NCBI GenBank assembly: GCA_907164885.2
Contig: OU015498.1
Coordinates: forward strand, 123,820,727 to 123,884,726
DNA from: Dolomedes plantarius
Lineage: Eukaryota; Arthropoda; Arachnida; Araneae; Dolomedidae
DNA: 64,000 nucleotides
Reading direction: 5' to 3'
The notes beneath the pieces are model-generated. The model searched no databases, had not been told where the DNA came from, and saw only the letters and a list, made by a program, of their open reading frames with translations. The translations under genes were made by a program, and so were the position numbers. Shown piece by piece: positions 34,227 to 46,272 of this stretch (position 1 is its first letter; each line of letters starts with the position of its first letter).

Positions 34227-35789
34227 ATGCCTACGTTGCAAGAAAAACGCTACTGGTAAAATTTTTCTACCAGAACCAGCAGAACCCCGCAGCAGCTGTA
34301 AAAGAATTACTTCGTATGAAGCAGATACGAAGAGATCCAATGTCTCCATGTGCCTACGCAAGATGATACAGAAATTTGAAAGAACTGGGCAACTCGGCAT
34401 TCTTCCGGGTAGAGGACGAAAGCAAATCCAGTCTTCTAGCATCGAAAGTGTGGTTACCGCGGTCTTTGAAGCCAGCAGTTAGTCGCCGGATGCAGGCCCT
34501 GATTTTTCATTAGGCCCGGGCCTAGGGGCCCCCAAAATTTTTATTTTAAAAGAAAAAAAAAGAAAAAAATCCCAATTCAATTTTTTTTTAAATTTTGTCT
34601 TTTTTAATAGCAATTTTTCTTATATATCCTTTCAAATTTGATTGATTGATTCATCATATGTACAGTTATATGTATAGTTCATCATATGTATGTTATAGTG
34701 TATATAAGGGATTAATAAGTTTTTCTGGTTGCTTTGTATTGGTGTTTTAATGATGAAGTTAATATGTTGTATTGCTTTTTGTTATTTGATAATGTTCTAG
34801 GCTTCTACGCTTCAAATACCCAATTCTTCGTAAAATGGTACTTTCACAATCATTCATGATTATATTTTGTGTGTCAATTTTGGAAATTTTATACCCACAT
34901 CAGTGTTAGGGGCCCCCATCCTGAGTTGTGTCTATAGTCAAGAATTTTCTAAATCGGGCCCTGGCCGGATGGTAGTGTGAGCGTACCAGTTGTTTCTCGT
35001 CTATTGGATATGCCACATTTCACTGTACGAAAAATCTTGTGGCTGATTTTGCATTTTTATCCCTACAAAATCAAGCCTGTGCACCTATTGCAGGACGGGG
35101 ACTCGGAGGTCCGTAAAATTTCCGCACTTCAGTTCCTTCCTCAAATGGTGGTTGACGTCACTTGGCCATGGAACATTCTGTGGACGAAGCCCACTTTTGC
35201 CTCAATGCGCATGTTAACACCCACAATTGTCGAATTTGGGCACCGGAAAACCCTCACGCTATCCAGGAAATACCCTTGCATCCTGAAAAAATGACAATAT
35301 GGTGTGGTTTTACGACTACTTTTATGACTGGACCGTATTTTTTTGGAGATAACTGCAAATGGAATCCAAACCTGTTCCGTCAAGGACAACTGTACCGAGA
35401 TATGCTTAGGGATTTTGTAATCCCACAACTTCAACAGCGTGGATGCCTTCAGGACATCCTTTTCATGTAGGATGGCGCACCTCCTCACATTGATCGTCGT
35501 GTAAAGCAATTGCTAAGACAGCATTTCGCAGATGCACGGGTTATCAGCCGTCATTTCCCAACAGCATGGCCTCCTCGTTTGTCGGATATCACCCCCTGCG
35601 ACTTTTGGTTGTGGGGTTTCCTGCAGGACAATATCTACCGTAAACGGCCAGCTTCTGTGCCAGAATTGGAGGTCAGCATTCGGCGCCATGTTCTTGATAT
35701 TCCGGCAGACTCACTCAGCTATGGAAAATATGGTTCTGCGATTAGAGCCCATTGTCGAAAATGAAGGGAAATATATTGAGCAGTTGTAA
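34227..35789 (+). pseudogene. DDxD transposase, interrupted by a MITE
   Basis: ATG 34227 starts MPTLQEKRYW with an N-terminal helix-turn-helix (KIFYQNQQNPAAAVKELL). After the MITE the frame resumes. The first Asp region near 35180-35200 is frameshifted, the second reads as DGAPPH after a stop near 35468, and the third is SDITPCDFWLWGF, where the last residue is Asp rather than Glu. Several frameshifts and stops make it non-functional. Confidence 0.75.
34493..34963 (+). mobile_element. hAT MITE inside the DDxD transposase
   Basis: CAGGCCCTGA...GGGCCCTG ends are flanked by perfect GCCGGATG duplications (34485-34492, 34964-34971). It has a G/C-rich GGCCCGGGCCTAGGGGCCCC stretch near its left end and no coding capacity. 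Confidence 0.88.
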
Positions 35790-35925
35790 TGCTTCAAATT
35801 AATTAATTTTTTTTTTTTGGGGGGGGGGGAAATAAAAAGCAATGTTAGGAAAAGAATAAACGTAGAAAATTAATAGCTTTAATCAGAACAATTTGCAGAT
35901 TTTTACTGAGAGACCAATGATATTT

Positions 35926-36922
35926 TTTTATCAGTGACCTTTTTTTCTAAACGTGATTTTCAGTGGGAAATATACTTGCGACGTATAATTGATACTTGAC
36001 CTGTGCACTTGTTTACGTGCAAGTAATTTCTGTATAGAAAATATTGTGGGTGGACCGAGGGGACTGAAATTGTATTCTTAAATTAATGCTGCCATCTAGA
36101 GAGTAAACGTAGGTCTAAAAGCAAAATGAAACTACTTACATGGTAAAGCACCGTGAACATAGTGTTTGACTCATATCAGTTTCTCATTTAAAATGTGTAA
36201 TATTTAAATTATTTAATATATATATATATATATATACAGGATAAAATATGGGGCTAATATGAGTATATGAGGCAGTATATGAGGCTAAAATATGGGGGGG
36301 GGGGCGATCGTGCTACCTTAAAACGGGATATTAGCTAGTAAAATATAGGATTAACAATTTAAAAGTCTGGGAGTTCAAATAAGCGGCATAAGGTATTGCA
36401 GTGAAAATAGGATTAATGGGTTCGACTTGATTAGATTACTAAAGAACCACAGATTCTAAAGGGAAATTACCCTTTTCATTATATAATCTTGGCGCATCTG
36501 TGGTTTGAGCGTCGAAGAGAAAGGAAATGCTGAGTTCAGCAAAAAGATTATGTACGATATGACATCACGCGTAAGTAATGAGCGTCACTAAGCGTTGGTT
36601 TTGACGTTGACACAAAGAAAAATCGGCAGACCCATGGAGAGATAGCATCAAGTAAAAATGTGTGCCGAAGGCGCACAGATTTTAATGGGACTGGGACGCC
36701 ATTTCTTTTAGATATGGAGCTGAGTAATTATTGGAATTTTAATAAAGATGTTTAGGATGTTCAATTGGAGTGTTATTATGCCTGTTGTGTTAGCATCTTG
36801 CTGTTTGATGGATTTATTAATGATGAATGTCCTCGCCACCGGACCATCGACTGCCATGTGAAAGATGATTCTCGGAATGTCAGAATAATGTATTAAGTAG
36901 ATTGATCGGGTATGTATGTATG

Positions 36923-36927
<5 letters not shown>
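35926..36927. other. Spacer without recognised gene
   Basis: It contains short (TA)n near 36215-36234 and a G-run at 36296-36304. Nothing coding is recognised. Confidence 0.4.

Positions 36928-36980
<53 letters not shown>
36928..36980. repeat. (TA)n microsatellite
   Basis: Uninterrupted alternating TA, following a TATG run. Confidence 0.95.
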
Positions 36981-36982
<2 letters not shown>

Positions 36983-37210
36983 TTTACTTATACTTCTTGC
37001 GTATAAAACTAAACGACAGACCAGCTGTGATTGCTTCTTTTCTTTATTGACGACACATAACATAAAATAAACATTACAATACACAGCAACTATAAATTTA
37101 AAATAGTTAAAATTGTGAGCTTCAATATATATCACAAGCATTGCTCACTTCCTCGACAGCTAACAGCTAACTGCTTTTTTTGAACGTAGTACTCAGTGGC
37201 GCGCATGCGC

Positions 37211-37214
<4 letters not shown>

Positions 37215-37296
<82 letters not shown>
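37215..37296. repeat. (TA)n microsatellite bordering Tigger 2
   Basis: About 80 bp of alternating TA run directly into the Tigger terminus at 37297. Confidence 0.95.
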
Positions 37297-37299
<3 letters not shown>

Positions 37300-38342
37300 T
37301 TGGCTCTCTGTTTAACGACGATCTCTATTTAAAGGCGATATTTCCCAGTTCCGGCCCCTCCGACTTAAAAAGATTCTATTTAAAAACGACGTTGATTCTG
37401 TTTAACGACGAATTTTTTTAACATGATAAACTTTTTCTTCAATATTTTATCTGCAGGAGGGGAAACTTCTGTGGGGGAAAACAAGTTTGCTTTCAGTAAC
37501 AGACCTGAAATTCCTTTGATGTTTGCAATGCTGCAATTATAGAGTTGTTGCAGTAGAAAAAACGGGGGGGGGGGCAATTACTGTTTCTCGGCAGATCGAA
37601 TAATCTTTCGTGGAGCTCTTAGTGTTGAAGCTGAATCACTCTATTGTCCTTACCATCTGTTGTCATGTGACTTACGAACTGTCCAATAGTAGCCCTCTCT
37701 CACTCCTTCCGGGAAGCAGGTATTCATGTTTAGAGGATTCATGGTTGTGTGTAGGAGCTCATTTCAGTACGAATACGAGGTGAGCAGAGCAAAATGGCAT
37801 CAAAGCAAAAGCATCTTACGCTACACGAAAAGGTGAAAATTATCGAAGACTGGGAAGAAAGTTTTGGAATAACAAAAGTCCAATTCGCAAGACAATTTCA
37901 GTTACCCGAGTCTACTCTCGAAGGCATTTTAGCAAGCAAAGAGAAAATTCTTGAAGCAGCATAAAATGTTGGTTTGGGATCCAAATCCAAACTGCAGAAA
38001 ATTCAGTGTGGTCGATCAGAAGAGTTTGATATGACAGTCCTGCAATGATTTCATGAAGCAAGAGCATCCAACATTCCAATTTCCGGAATGACATTTAAAG
38101 AAAATGCTATTGTTCTAGAAGAAAGGTTTGGAATGCAAAATTTTCAGGCTTCGGCTGGTTGGCTAGCAAAGTTCATAGAAAGTTATGGCTTACATTTAAA
38201 AGCATATCTGGTGAAAGTGGCTCTGTAGATGAAAAAGTAGTGGAAGAATGGAACATAGTGCTGATATTAAATGAATATGATGAAAAGATCATATTCAATG
38301 AAGATGAGACGGGCCTATGCTACAATATGGTGCCAAATAATA
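37297..38342 (+). mobile_element. Tigger/pogo element 2, 3' part missing
   Basis: It starts CAGTTGGCTCTCTGTTTAAC, a typical Tigger terminus, after a TA run. It encodes the start of a CENP-B-like transposase. At 38343 a Tc1 element inserts, and no continuation of Tigger 2 is found beyond 39867. Confidence 0.8.
37794..38342 (+). pseudogene. Tigger transposase N-terminal part
   Basis: ATG 37794 starts MASKQKHLTLHEKVKIIEDW, a CENP-B/psq-type helix-turn-helix. The second DNA-binding domain (HEARASNIPISG, AGWLAKF) and the first catalytic block (NEDETGLCYN, including the first Asp) follow, with stops at about 37962 and 38047 and a frameshift near 38170. The rest of the DDE core is absent. Confidence 0.82.
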
Positions 38343-39867
38343 CACTGGTGAAATAAATTAAGAGAATTTGCATATTTTATCGAATTTCATGAAAAGAACT
38401 GAACTGAATATAAAACCACTGCTTCTAGACAAAAATGCAAATCTTGTACGTCAAATACGTAAGCGTACACGTGTGTGTAGGCGGAACCAGTAGAGAAACA
38501 GCCTTTATAAGCGCGCGTAAGTTAAGACGCGTTTCGTTCGCTAGCACACCTCGGCGAATTTCTTGGTGTTATTTCGCAGCAATCGGTTAATTTCAAATTG
38601 CAACAGTAAAAATGAGCAACCACCAACATTTAGATGATGGAATGAGGTGGCGAATTGTGGGGAGGCTAGAAGCAGGCCAATCTCAAGTCCAAATTTGTAG
38701 AGAGTTCAATTTAACGCCCAGCGTCGTGTGTAACTTATGGAAACAGTTCCAGGATACCGGATCCATCGAGAGAAAGCCTGGGCAAGGTCGTCCAAGAGCC
38801 ACGACGGCTAGAGAAGATTGCCATTTGTCGATTATAGCGAGGCGTAACAGGAGTACTACAGCTTATCAGCTCTCTCGTGACATGTATGCAGCCACAGGAA
38901 CCCGTGTATCAAGGGTGACTGTTTCCGAAAGACTTCATGAGAGGGTTGTTTCCAAGAAGACCTGCTGTTTGCGTCCCGCTCACTTCTACGAACAGGAGAA
39001 TCCGTTTATCATGGTGCAAAGAGCATAGAGATTGGAGTATGGATCAATGGGCGACCGTTCTCTTCACTGATGAGTCTCGGTTCAGCCTAAACACCGATTC
39101 TCGCCGTACGTTCATATGGAGAGAACCAGGGACCCGCTACCTACCCTCCAATGTCCGCGAAATCGACCATTATGGCGGAGGAGGTTTAATGGTCTGGGCA
39201 GGCATCATGTTGGATGGCCGCACACCTCTCCATGTCTTTGAAAGAGGTACTGTGACTGGTGTGAGGTATAGGGATGAGGTCTTGGAGCCCTATGTTCGCC
39301 TTTTCAGGGGTGCAGTTGGCCCTGAGTTCATTTTAATGGACGATAACGCGAGACCACATAGATCTCTTCTGGTCGACGAATTTCTAAAGGGTGAGGATAT
39401 TCGCCGGAGGGATTGGCCAGCCAGATCTCCAGACCTTAACCCTCTAGAGCATGTCTGGGACGCTCTGGGGAGGGCAATTGAAACTCGAAACCCCCTTCCG
39501 AGAACCATCCAGGGAATGAAACCAGCGTTGCTGAACGAGTGGGACCAATTGCCACAGGAAATGATAAACTGCCTTATTTCAAGTATGAAATCCCGCTGCG
39601 AGACCTGTATATCTGCAAGAGGGGACCATACCCCCTCTTAACACATCTCTTAACCCATTTTTTTTGTTTATTCTGCAACCGCTGTTTCATACCTTCCGAC
39701 TCCAACGAGTGTTACGCACGATCATGCGTGTGTATTACAATTATTGAATGGTTATTTGTTTTGTATTGTATCAATGTAGGTACATATCAAATTTCATTAA
39801 AATCGGTACAGTAGTTCTAGAGATAATCGACCAAGTCTGCAAATTCTCTTAATTTCTTACACCAGTG
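38343..39867 (+). mobile_element. Tc1-like transposon inserted in Tigger 2
   Basis: The inverted ends CACTGGTGAAATAAATTAAG and its near-complement ending TTTCTTACACCAGTG are flanked by TA (38341-38342, 39868-39869). The element is 1525 bp with an almost intact transposase. Confidence 0.93.
38612..39641 (+). pseudogene. Tc1 transposase (DD34E), one frameshift
   Basis: The first frame, from ATG 38612, holds a helix-turn-helix pair (MRWRIVGRLEAGQSQVQIC, VCNLWKQF) and is open to 39028. The second frame takes over at about 38937 and runs to 39641 with all catalytic motifs: FTDESRF, LMDDNARPH and ARSPDLNPLEHVWD, ending RGDHTPS. A single-base indel near 38945 appears to be the only serious lesion, so the copy is recent. 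Close relatives of this protein are abundant in spider genomes. Confidence 0.9.
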
Positions 39868-39987
39868 TATGTATATATATATATATATATATATTTATGT
39901 ATGTATATATGTATATATGTATATATGTATATGTGTATATGTGTATATGTATATATGTATATATGTATATATGTATATATGTATATA
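39868..39987. repeat. TA / TATG microsatellite
   Basis: Alternating TA followed by TATG-rich repeats between two Tc1 elements. Confidence 0.95.
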
Positions 39988-41205
39988 CACTGAAGTCCCA
40001 CTGAATTAGGGATACCTACCTAGTAACGAGTTCGGCCTCTTCTGGCCTTGATAACGGCTGCCACACGACGAGGCATAGATTCAACAAGTTTCTGGAAACG
40101 TGCCACGGGAATAGCTTGCCAAATATTGGCTAAAGCTGTCCATAATTCAGTAAGGTTCTTTGGTGCTGTGTGATGGCCTTTCACGCTTTGTTCCACAACA
40201 TCCCAAAGATGCTCAGTAAGATTTAAGTCTCGGCTTCTAGGTGGCCAATTCATGACAGAGAAGTCAAAGGAATGCTCATCCAACCAGCCAGTAGCCAACC
40301 GGGACTTGTGAGAGGTACAGTTGTCTTGCTGGAAAACTCCATTACCGTGCGGATAACAGAACAGCATAAACGGATGGAGGTGATCACCCAGCAACTCTAC
40401 GTACTGAATTGCCTTGAGGGAGGTTGGTACACGCACCAAAGATCCCAAACTGTGCCACGAAAAAACACCCCAGACCATGATTGAGCCACCATGCCCTTGT
40501 ACAGTTCCAGCCAGGCATGCAGGATCCATGGCTTCATGAGCCTGGCGCCATATTCTAAGCCTCCCGTCGGCGTTAAGTAGTCGGAATCGAGACTCATCAC
40601 TCCATGCTACTCGTTTCCAGTCCTCTACACTCTAGTCTCTGTGCTCTCTTGCCCAGGGAAGACGTGCAGCCCGATGGCGAGTATAGAGCAATGGTACTCT
40701 CGTAGGTCGACGGCTCCCGAAACCCATACGGTGAAGCGAGCGTTGCACAGTCCGTTTACTGACTATACGACTGGCACCGTCATTAAACTGGGTGGTAATT
40801 TGAGCTAATGTTTGGTTTTGCTGGCTACGTACACTACGCCTGAGCCGTCTCTCACCACGCACTGTCAAGGCTAATTGCCCTTTGCAGTTTGCCCGATCGC
40901 TAGTTTTTTTTCCACCATCCATGTATTCTTGGTATACTCTTGACACTGTCGACCTTGAAAATCCTATGTCTGACGATTTCGGAAATTGAATGGCCCATGC
41001 GTCGCGCACCTACGATTTGTCCGCGATCGCAGGCGTCTAAATCAGGCAGTTTGCCCATACTGGCAATTCCAACAACTAATTCAGAACAACCACAGTACGC
41101 GCTATATATGCAGTTACCACAGCGCCCTCACTTGCGCATACATGATGCGCAGCGCTGCACAATTTGCATAGGCTTTGCTATCCCTAATTCAGTGGCACTT
41201 CAGTG
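39988..41205 (-). mobile_element. Third Tc1-like family element
   Basis: The ends CACTGAAGTCCCACTGAATT and its near-complement ending AATTCAGTGGCACTTCAGTG are flanked by TA (39986-39987, 41206-41207). The transposase lies on the minus strand. Confidence 0.93.
40020..41058 (-). pseudogene. Tc1 transposase (DD34E) with one nonsense codon and a frameshift
   Basis: It starts MGKLPDLDACDRGQIVGARR at 41058. A frameshift near 40975 leads to GFSRSTVSRVYQEYMDGG, then an open frame to a TAG at 40632-40634, which is a one-base change from Trp. The same frame continues with WSDESRFRLL (first Asp), FQQDNCTSHKSR (second Asp) and RSRDLNLTEHLWD (third motif, with substitutions in the usual SPDLNPIE), ending RRGRTRY at 40020. 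Confidence 0.9.
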
Positions 41206-41215
41206 TATATATATA

Positions 41216-42665
41216 CAGTGGACGCTCGTTAATTCGAACTCGAAGGTTCTCAGAAAAAAGTTCGAATTATCCGAAGTTCGAATTATCCGATGTTAAGAGA
41301 AAATATATAACTTTAAACGTGTATCACTGAAGAAGGAATTTCCTAGTATGTATAACCCCAGAAAATATATTATACTATGTTATCTAAAGTTAAACATATT
41401 AAAAAGCAATACAAATTTACATTAATCATAGAATGAAGCAGAAGATATGCAGTATAAAGTAAACTTTTATTAAAAATACGGATTACACTTTGGGGAAAAA
41501 CTGTAAAATGGATGTTTGGTTCTGTTTATGATGCCTACATTGTTCAGCCAGCTTCTCGATTTGAAGTAAACATTTCAATTCATTTTCAGAGGAACGTTCC
41601 ATCTAAATAAATGCTTTCAGAGTTTTAATAGAGTCCATTATGGCTTTGACCATTATGGCCGCATTAGAAATATCTTGCGGCAGGTAAGTAGAGAAAAGCC
41701 CTGGCAGTTTCCTACCGAAATTAGTGCATACGTCTTCGATTACATCAGAGCTTTGGCCACATACAGTTTGATAAGAAATATTGTGTCTTGACTTAAATCG
41801 AGAAAGCCATCCATCACTGCATTTAAAAAATCAATACCCATTCGAATTGCCTATTCATCAGCCTTCGTCAGCACTAGGGGTCCATTTATCGGAAAATTTC
41901 GAGATCTAACATCCTGGAACCATAGCAGTAGAGCTTTTTCTAGAACTTCTTGGGACGCATTTCCCATGCGTTTCCTTCCTCTAGCAAATTTTGATTTTTC
42001 CCATGAATCTAAAATTGACTCCTTGTTTTTCAAATTAGTTGACAAGGTATTTTTTTTAATTCCATAGTTAGCTGCTAACTTTGTTTTACATTCGCCATTC
42101 TCTACTTTCTTTAAAATTTCTACCTTTGTCTCCAAAGTTAGGGTTTTGTACTTTCCACGTGTAGACATCCTGAATTTTTACACGCTCACACCACACAATG
42201 AGGAAGAAAAACTAGACCACATTAATTTGTCTGCACTGCAGTTATAACTGACGCAGCTCCCTAGAATCTGTAGTAAAGACTAGTTTTTCTGAAATTCTCA
42301 GAAAATCGATCCAAATAAAGGAAAATTGCTTTTTCCGTTTAGCACTAATAAGAAGGACAATAGCTACTTACGTTTAGCGGACATGCAATAGTCTAGGGAT
42401 GCAGACATGTGCCTCTTTACACACAAAAAAGAAATTTTGACACACAAAATAATAAATACAGTGTGTATTTTCTCCATTAAACGGAGAAAAAGAATTTTCT
42501 TTTGTCAAATTTTTAGTTCGAATTAACCGAAGTGATAAAAATTTAGTTCGAATTAATGAGATATTTTTAACATTAACTCCAATACAAGTTTTTTGGAACC
42601 TTTGGATTAGTTCGAATTAACCGAAAGTTCGAATTAACCGAGTTCGAATTAACGAGCGTCCACTG
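41216..42665 (-). mobile_element. Tigger/pogo element 1, internally deleted
   Basis: Ends CAGTGGACGCTCGTTAATTC and its complement are flanked by TA (41214-41215, 42666-42667). Repeated TTCGAATTA blocks lie near both ends. The transposase on the minus strand lacks its catalytic core. Confidence 0.92.
41483..42168 (-). pseudogene. Tigger transposase with the DDE core deleted
   Basis: It starts MSTRGKYKTLTLETKVEILK at 42168 (CENP-B-type helix-turn-helix). It continues with the second binding domain (EKALLLWFQDVRSRNFPING, then after a frameshift RFKSRHNISYQTVCG) and jumps directly to the C-terminal tail (KAIMDSIKTLKAFI, stop, then a tail ending QTSILQFFPKV). The region that should hold NADETGL and the remaining catalytic residues is missing. 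Confidence 0.85.
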
Positions 42666-42724
42666 TATATCCTTTTGAAGAAGTGGGGAAGCCAGAAGGC
42701 CGTTCAGTCTGGGTCCCTGGCTAA

Positions 42725-45016
42725 GGCCCGTATGCAGAACAAACGCTGGAGCTTTGTGTCTCTCGCTTCGCAAACGGGGGGTTGTTGCGAGAGTAGGGGG
42801 TGAGCACTCTTTTTAGCTATGCTGATCAAACAATTTGCGCTTCCGCAAATGATGACGTCAAGATGTGTAAGGAAACCTTATATGGTCAAGCCACGCCCTT
42901 TTTCTCCTCCCTTTTGCGGGAGCTGGGGTCCCTCGCGAACCCTAACCTGCGGGGGGGATTCGACGGTCAATTTAGCGAAACCGTCCGACTGAACTGCCTC
43001 AAACACGGCATTTTAATTGCTTCCTTGCGTTGGGGTTCAAGAAAAAGTATACAGTATTGGAAAAAACCCGCGCTTTGACTTCGATCAATGTGGCTGTTTC
43101 TTTTACATTTTGTAGATAAAATTGTCTCAAAGGACATCAAATTTTTCAGTAGAGGAGATCGAGAAAAAAGTGCAGTAAAGGCATCACTGATGAGTCATTC
43201 TATTCATCTGCATTGGTAAGTAATTTCAGTTGTATTTGAAAAGAAAAAAATGTAATTTGACTTTAGCAATATCCTAATATTTTATTATTATTTTTTTACT
43301 TGTAGGCTGTTTTAAAACAGAAAAAAATGGATGGTAAGTAAACTATTAATTTTGTATTTAATTATCTGTTTATTAGAATTTCTTTTAATCATTTTCAATG
43401 CTATTTATAATATATCATATTTTTACATTGCAAGATATTTATCATAAATAAATTTAATTAAAGCTAAATTTTAAAATGTCCTAATGCTTATTTAAGGGAC
43501 AATTAAGTACTAAAAGTGTTCTGTTAGACTTTTCTGGCATTTGTGTACAAGAATATCATATTTCTATTTTTGTTTATAAATCTTATTATAAATTTTTAAA
43601 AATGCTGTTAGTTAATCATTAAACAAAGATCAAAATATTTTCTTGCAGGAGGCTTTGTTACCAGGTAAAGATCACCGCATTATTAATATTTGAGGGTGGG
43701 GATTGAGACCATGACATTGTACACTTAAATAGCAAATATAAATTTAATAATTGTGCTTCAAAAGATTACTGCCAATGCTCAGTCATATATCAGAATTATG
43801 TTTAGCTTTATGATTGTTAAATGCAACTATGTATTTAATAATCATAAAGCTAAGAAAAATCCCAGAGAAAAAAATAGCTATTGTAACTAACAAAATGAAT
43901 GTTTGTTTCATAATGCTTTTGGAAAATTTGAATTTTTTAAATAAATTTAAAGTAAAATTATTTGCTATTTATACTAATTAATTCCTCCCCCCCCCAGAAA
44001 GTTGTTGTTATTCAAAGTGAATTACAATACATAAGATTGTAACTACCACTAAAACAGCAGAAACAAAGTCTTGGCATATTGCTCAATCATCAAGTAAGTT
44101 ATTTGGATTTTGATAAATTTAAATCAAATTTTTGTAACAAGTTTTAAAATATAAATTTCAGACTGAAATTGTTGGAGATAATTAAAATTTTTTTAGTACC
44201 ATACTTTATAGAAATTAAACAATTGTATGTTTTACGTAACATACATAGTTTTATGTAAATGCCTGCATAGAACTCTTCTTCATAATTATTTGCAGTTTTA
44301 CTATATAATCTGTGACAATAACTTCTATGAAATAACATATGTTGATTTTTATGTATGACATAATACCTCTGTTCCATGTGCTATCTCATTTACTATGTAT
44401 TTTTTATTATTTTCTAGACAGTTCAACAGTACGTGGCAGGAAGCATCTAGCATTAAAAAGAAAAAGAGAAGCAGCAAATTTGAAGCTGAGGCTCTTCAAA
44501 CCCAAAAAACTATGGTGCAAGAAATCGAAACAACATCCCGGCAAGGAATTCTGCTAAAAATTAATCAAAATTTAGAAACATTAATTAAAATAATGGAAGA
44601 CAAAAATAGTTGTTAGTCAGAAATAAAAAGCTTTTAAAGCTCATAAATGCTGAAGATGTTGTAGAAAAAATGTAATAAACACATAAATTCATGTTTGCAC
44701 AGTCTAAATTTTTGTAATAAAAACTTCATCTTCCATCTCAAGTGGATTATCCTTATCTTGTAATATCCATTCCCTGCTTAAAGAAAGGGATAACATCCTT
44801 CTCCTTCGCAAAGCGAATGACTATTCCGGCTTTGCGAGAGAAAAGACGAGTCTACGAGAGCTCCCTACTAGCCGCAAGTTTTGATCACGTGACGTTCGTA
44901 TTTACGAGAGAAAAAGGTCTCGCTGTTTGATCTGCATCGCGATTGCGACCCCTCTGCGGAAGGGAGGGGCTTTGCGAGAGCTTTGCTCTCGTAAGTGTTT
45001 GATCGGCATACGGGCC
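42725..45016 (+). mobile_element. PIF/Harbinger-type transposon without recognisable transposase
   Basis: The left end GGCCCGTATGCAGAACAAAC and right end GTTTGATCGGCATACGGGCC are imperfect inverted repeats, flanked by TAA on both sides (42722-42724, 45017-45019), which suits Harbinger's TWA target. GC-rich subterminal regions with GCGAGAG repeats surround an AT-rich centre. No DDE nuclease frame is seen. Confidence 0.78.
44418..44616 (+). CDS. Possible last exon of a Harbinger accessory (Myb-like) protein
   Basis: After a TTTTCTAG acceptor at 44410-44417 the sequence encodes a Lys/Glu-rich, coiled-coil-like tail (WQEASSIKKKKRSSKFEAEA, then a Glu/Gln/Leu-rich end at 44616). This resembles the C-terminal end of the Myb/SANT-type second protein of Harbinger elements. 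Upstream splice-like sites occur at about 43216, 43307-43334, 43651-43666, 43998 and 44093. Another frame is also open over the same exon, so the reading frame is not certain. Confidence 0.35.
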
Positions 45017-45019
45017 TAA

Positions 45020-45706
45020 ATGGGAAAAATCCGAAGTTCGTTTCAAATAAAGATATGTATTGGTTAAAGATACCTAACATTATCTTCGTTATTGTCTGAA
45101 GTAAGTTATGTCACAAGAAATATTTGCACAGTATAAAAGCGCTCTTCACAGGTGAAGTTTTAAAGAAACATACTAAAGATTCCCTTTATACGGTTTCAAA
45201 AGCTTTGGTTGGCGCCGAGATACGATATGAGTCCATTGTAAATAACAATAACCTGGAAAGAATAAATGGAAGCAGAAACTCTAAATTTATCGTCATATCG
45301 TCGATCAGATAAGTAGTGCCAACTTCACTGCGGATATGTATATACATTTTTGATCCGTTTTGTTTTACACTATATGAATCATTATAATTCTGAGAATCGC
45401 AATGTTTAAATTAATGTCAGATGTTTGAGTGAATCATATTAACAGTCATAAGAAAAATTTGGAAATTAGTAATATTCTTTACGAATAAATAAAAAATATG
45501 CTTTGAATTCTAAATCTTCCTCGGTGGATCAAATCAGTCAAAACAGAAAGACGTGATTAGAAGATGTCTTTGTGTGCTATCAGGGATAAAATACACTTTT
45601 GATTATTTTATTGTAGGGAAAATGCGAATTTTTAGTTAGTCTTTGAACACTGAATGAATAGTAAATTAAGGTATCGATGTTAAGAATTATATTTAAGACG
45701 TTTCGT
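45020..45706. other. Spacer without recognised gene
   Basis: Short frames only. No repeats or inverted ends are recognised. Confidence 0.4.
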
Positions 45707-45975
45707 GCCCGAGGAGACCTAGTGGTAGCGCGTTGGACCTCGGATTTCAGTTCGAATCCGAAGGAGCCCATCAAATGCCTTCGTATGAAGGTCGAATATG
45801 AGCGCGTTAAATCTGTTGACTGGAAGGTCCTTTCATGTGGTCAGAGGGAGGGGAAGGTAGGAGCCCTCCAGATGTAACCCATGGGAGGTGCTCGATTAAA
45901 ATTGAGGTGGCACCAAGAGATAGTGTTGGTTCACCTATATGGTGCCCCCATCGATAAGAAACCTACGAATTATGC
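45707..45975 (+). mobile_element. tRNA-derived SINE
   Basis: The head reads GACCTAGTGGTAGCGCG (A box, about 45716) and CAGTTCGAATCCGA (B box, about 45748), about 33 bp apart. A longer unrelated body ending near CCCATCGATAAGAAACC follows. The head cannot form a full tRNA acceptor stem. Its body differs from the SINE at 26010. Confidence 0.7.
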
Positions 45976-46272
45976 GGATATTTAGTGCTAGTGTCTCCGG
46001 ACAAGTGTCTTCGCATTACCAGCAACAGTTAAGACATTTCGTATTAGTTTTTTGAAAAATATTTTCGCAGCTTTTAACCAGTTTCGACTTATAACCTCTA
46101 TTAAAATTTTTTCTTCCAATATTTTAAAATGAAACTTTTTTTTTCAAATTTGTTTATATTCTCCTCGGGATATTTTTAAGCTTACTTGTTTCCGGTGAAT
46201 TTGTGGTGAGAAATTTTCGTGTATTGAAGGAAATAAACTTCCTTTGGTGTACAATGTATTAGGGAAGACAAA

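Larger units (their letters stand above)
34150..35925 (+). mobile_element. Tc1/mariner-superfamily element (DDxD type), decayed
   Basis: It is defined by its transposase and by a 3' non-coding tail (about 35801-35922) that recurs alone at 58630-58755. The outer ends are not certain. A hAT MITE (34493-34963) splits it. Confidence 0.7.

Noticed and set aside
45124..45312. Plus-strand frame of 62 codons
   Set aside because: No family, no splice context, flanked by transposons.
45707..45770. Functional tRNA gene
   Set aside because: A and B boxes are present, but the acceptor stem does not pair and a SINE body follows.
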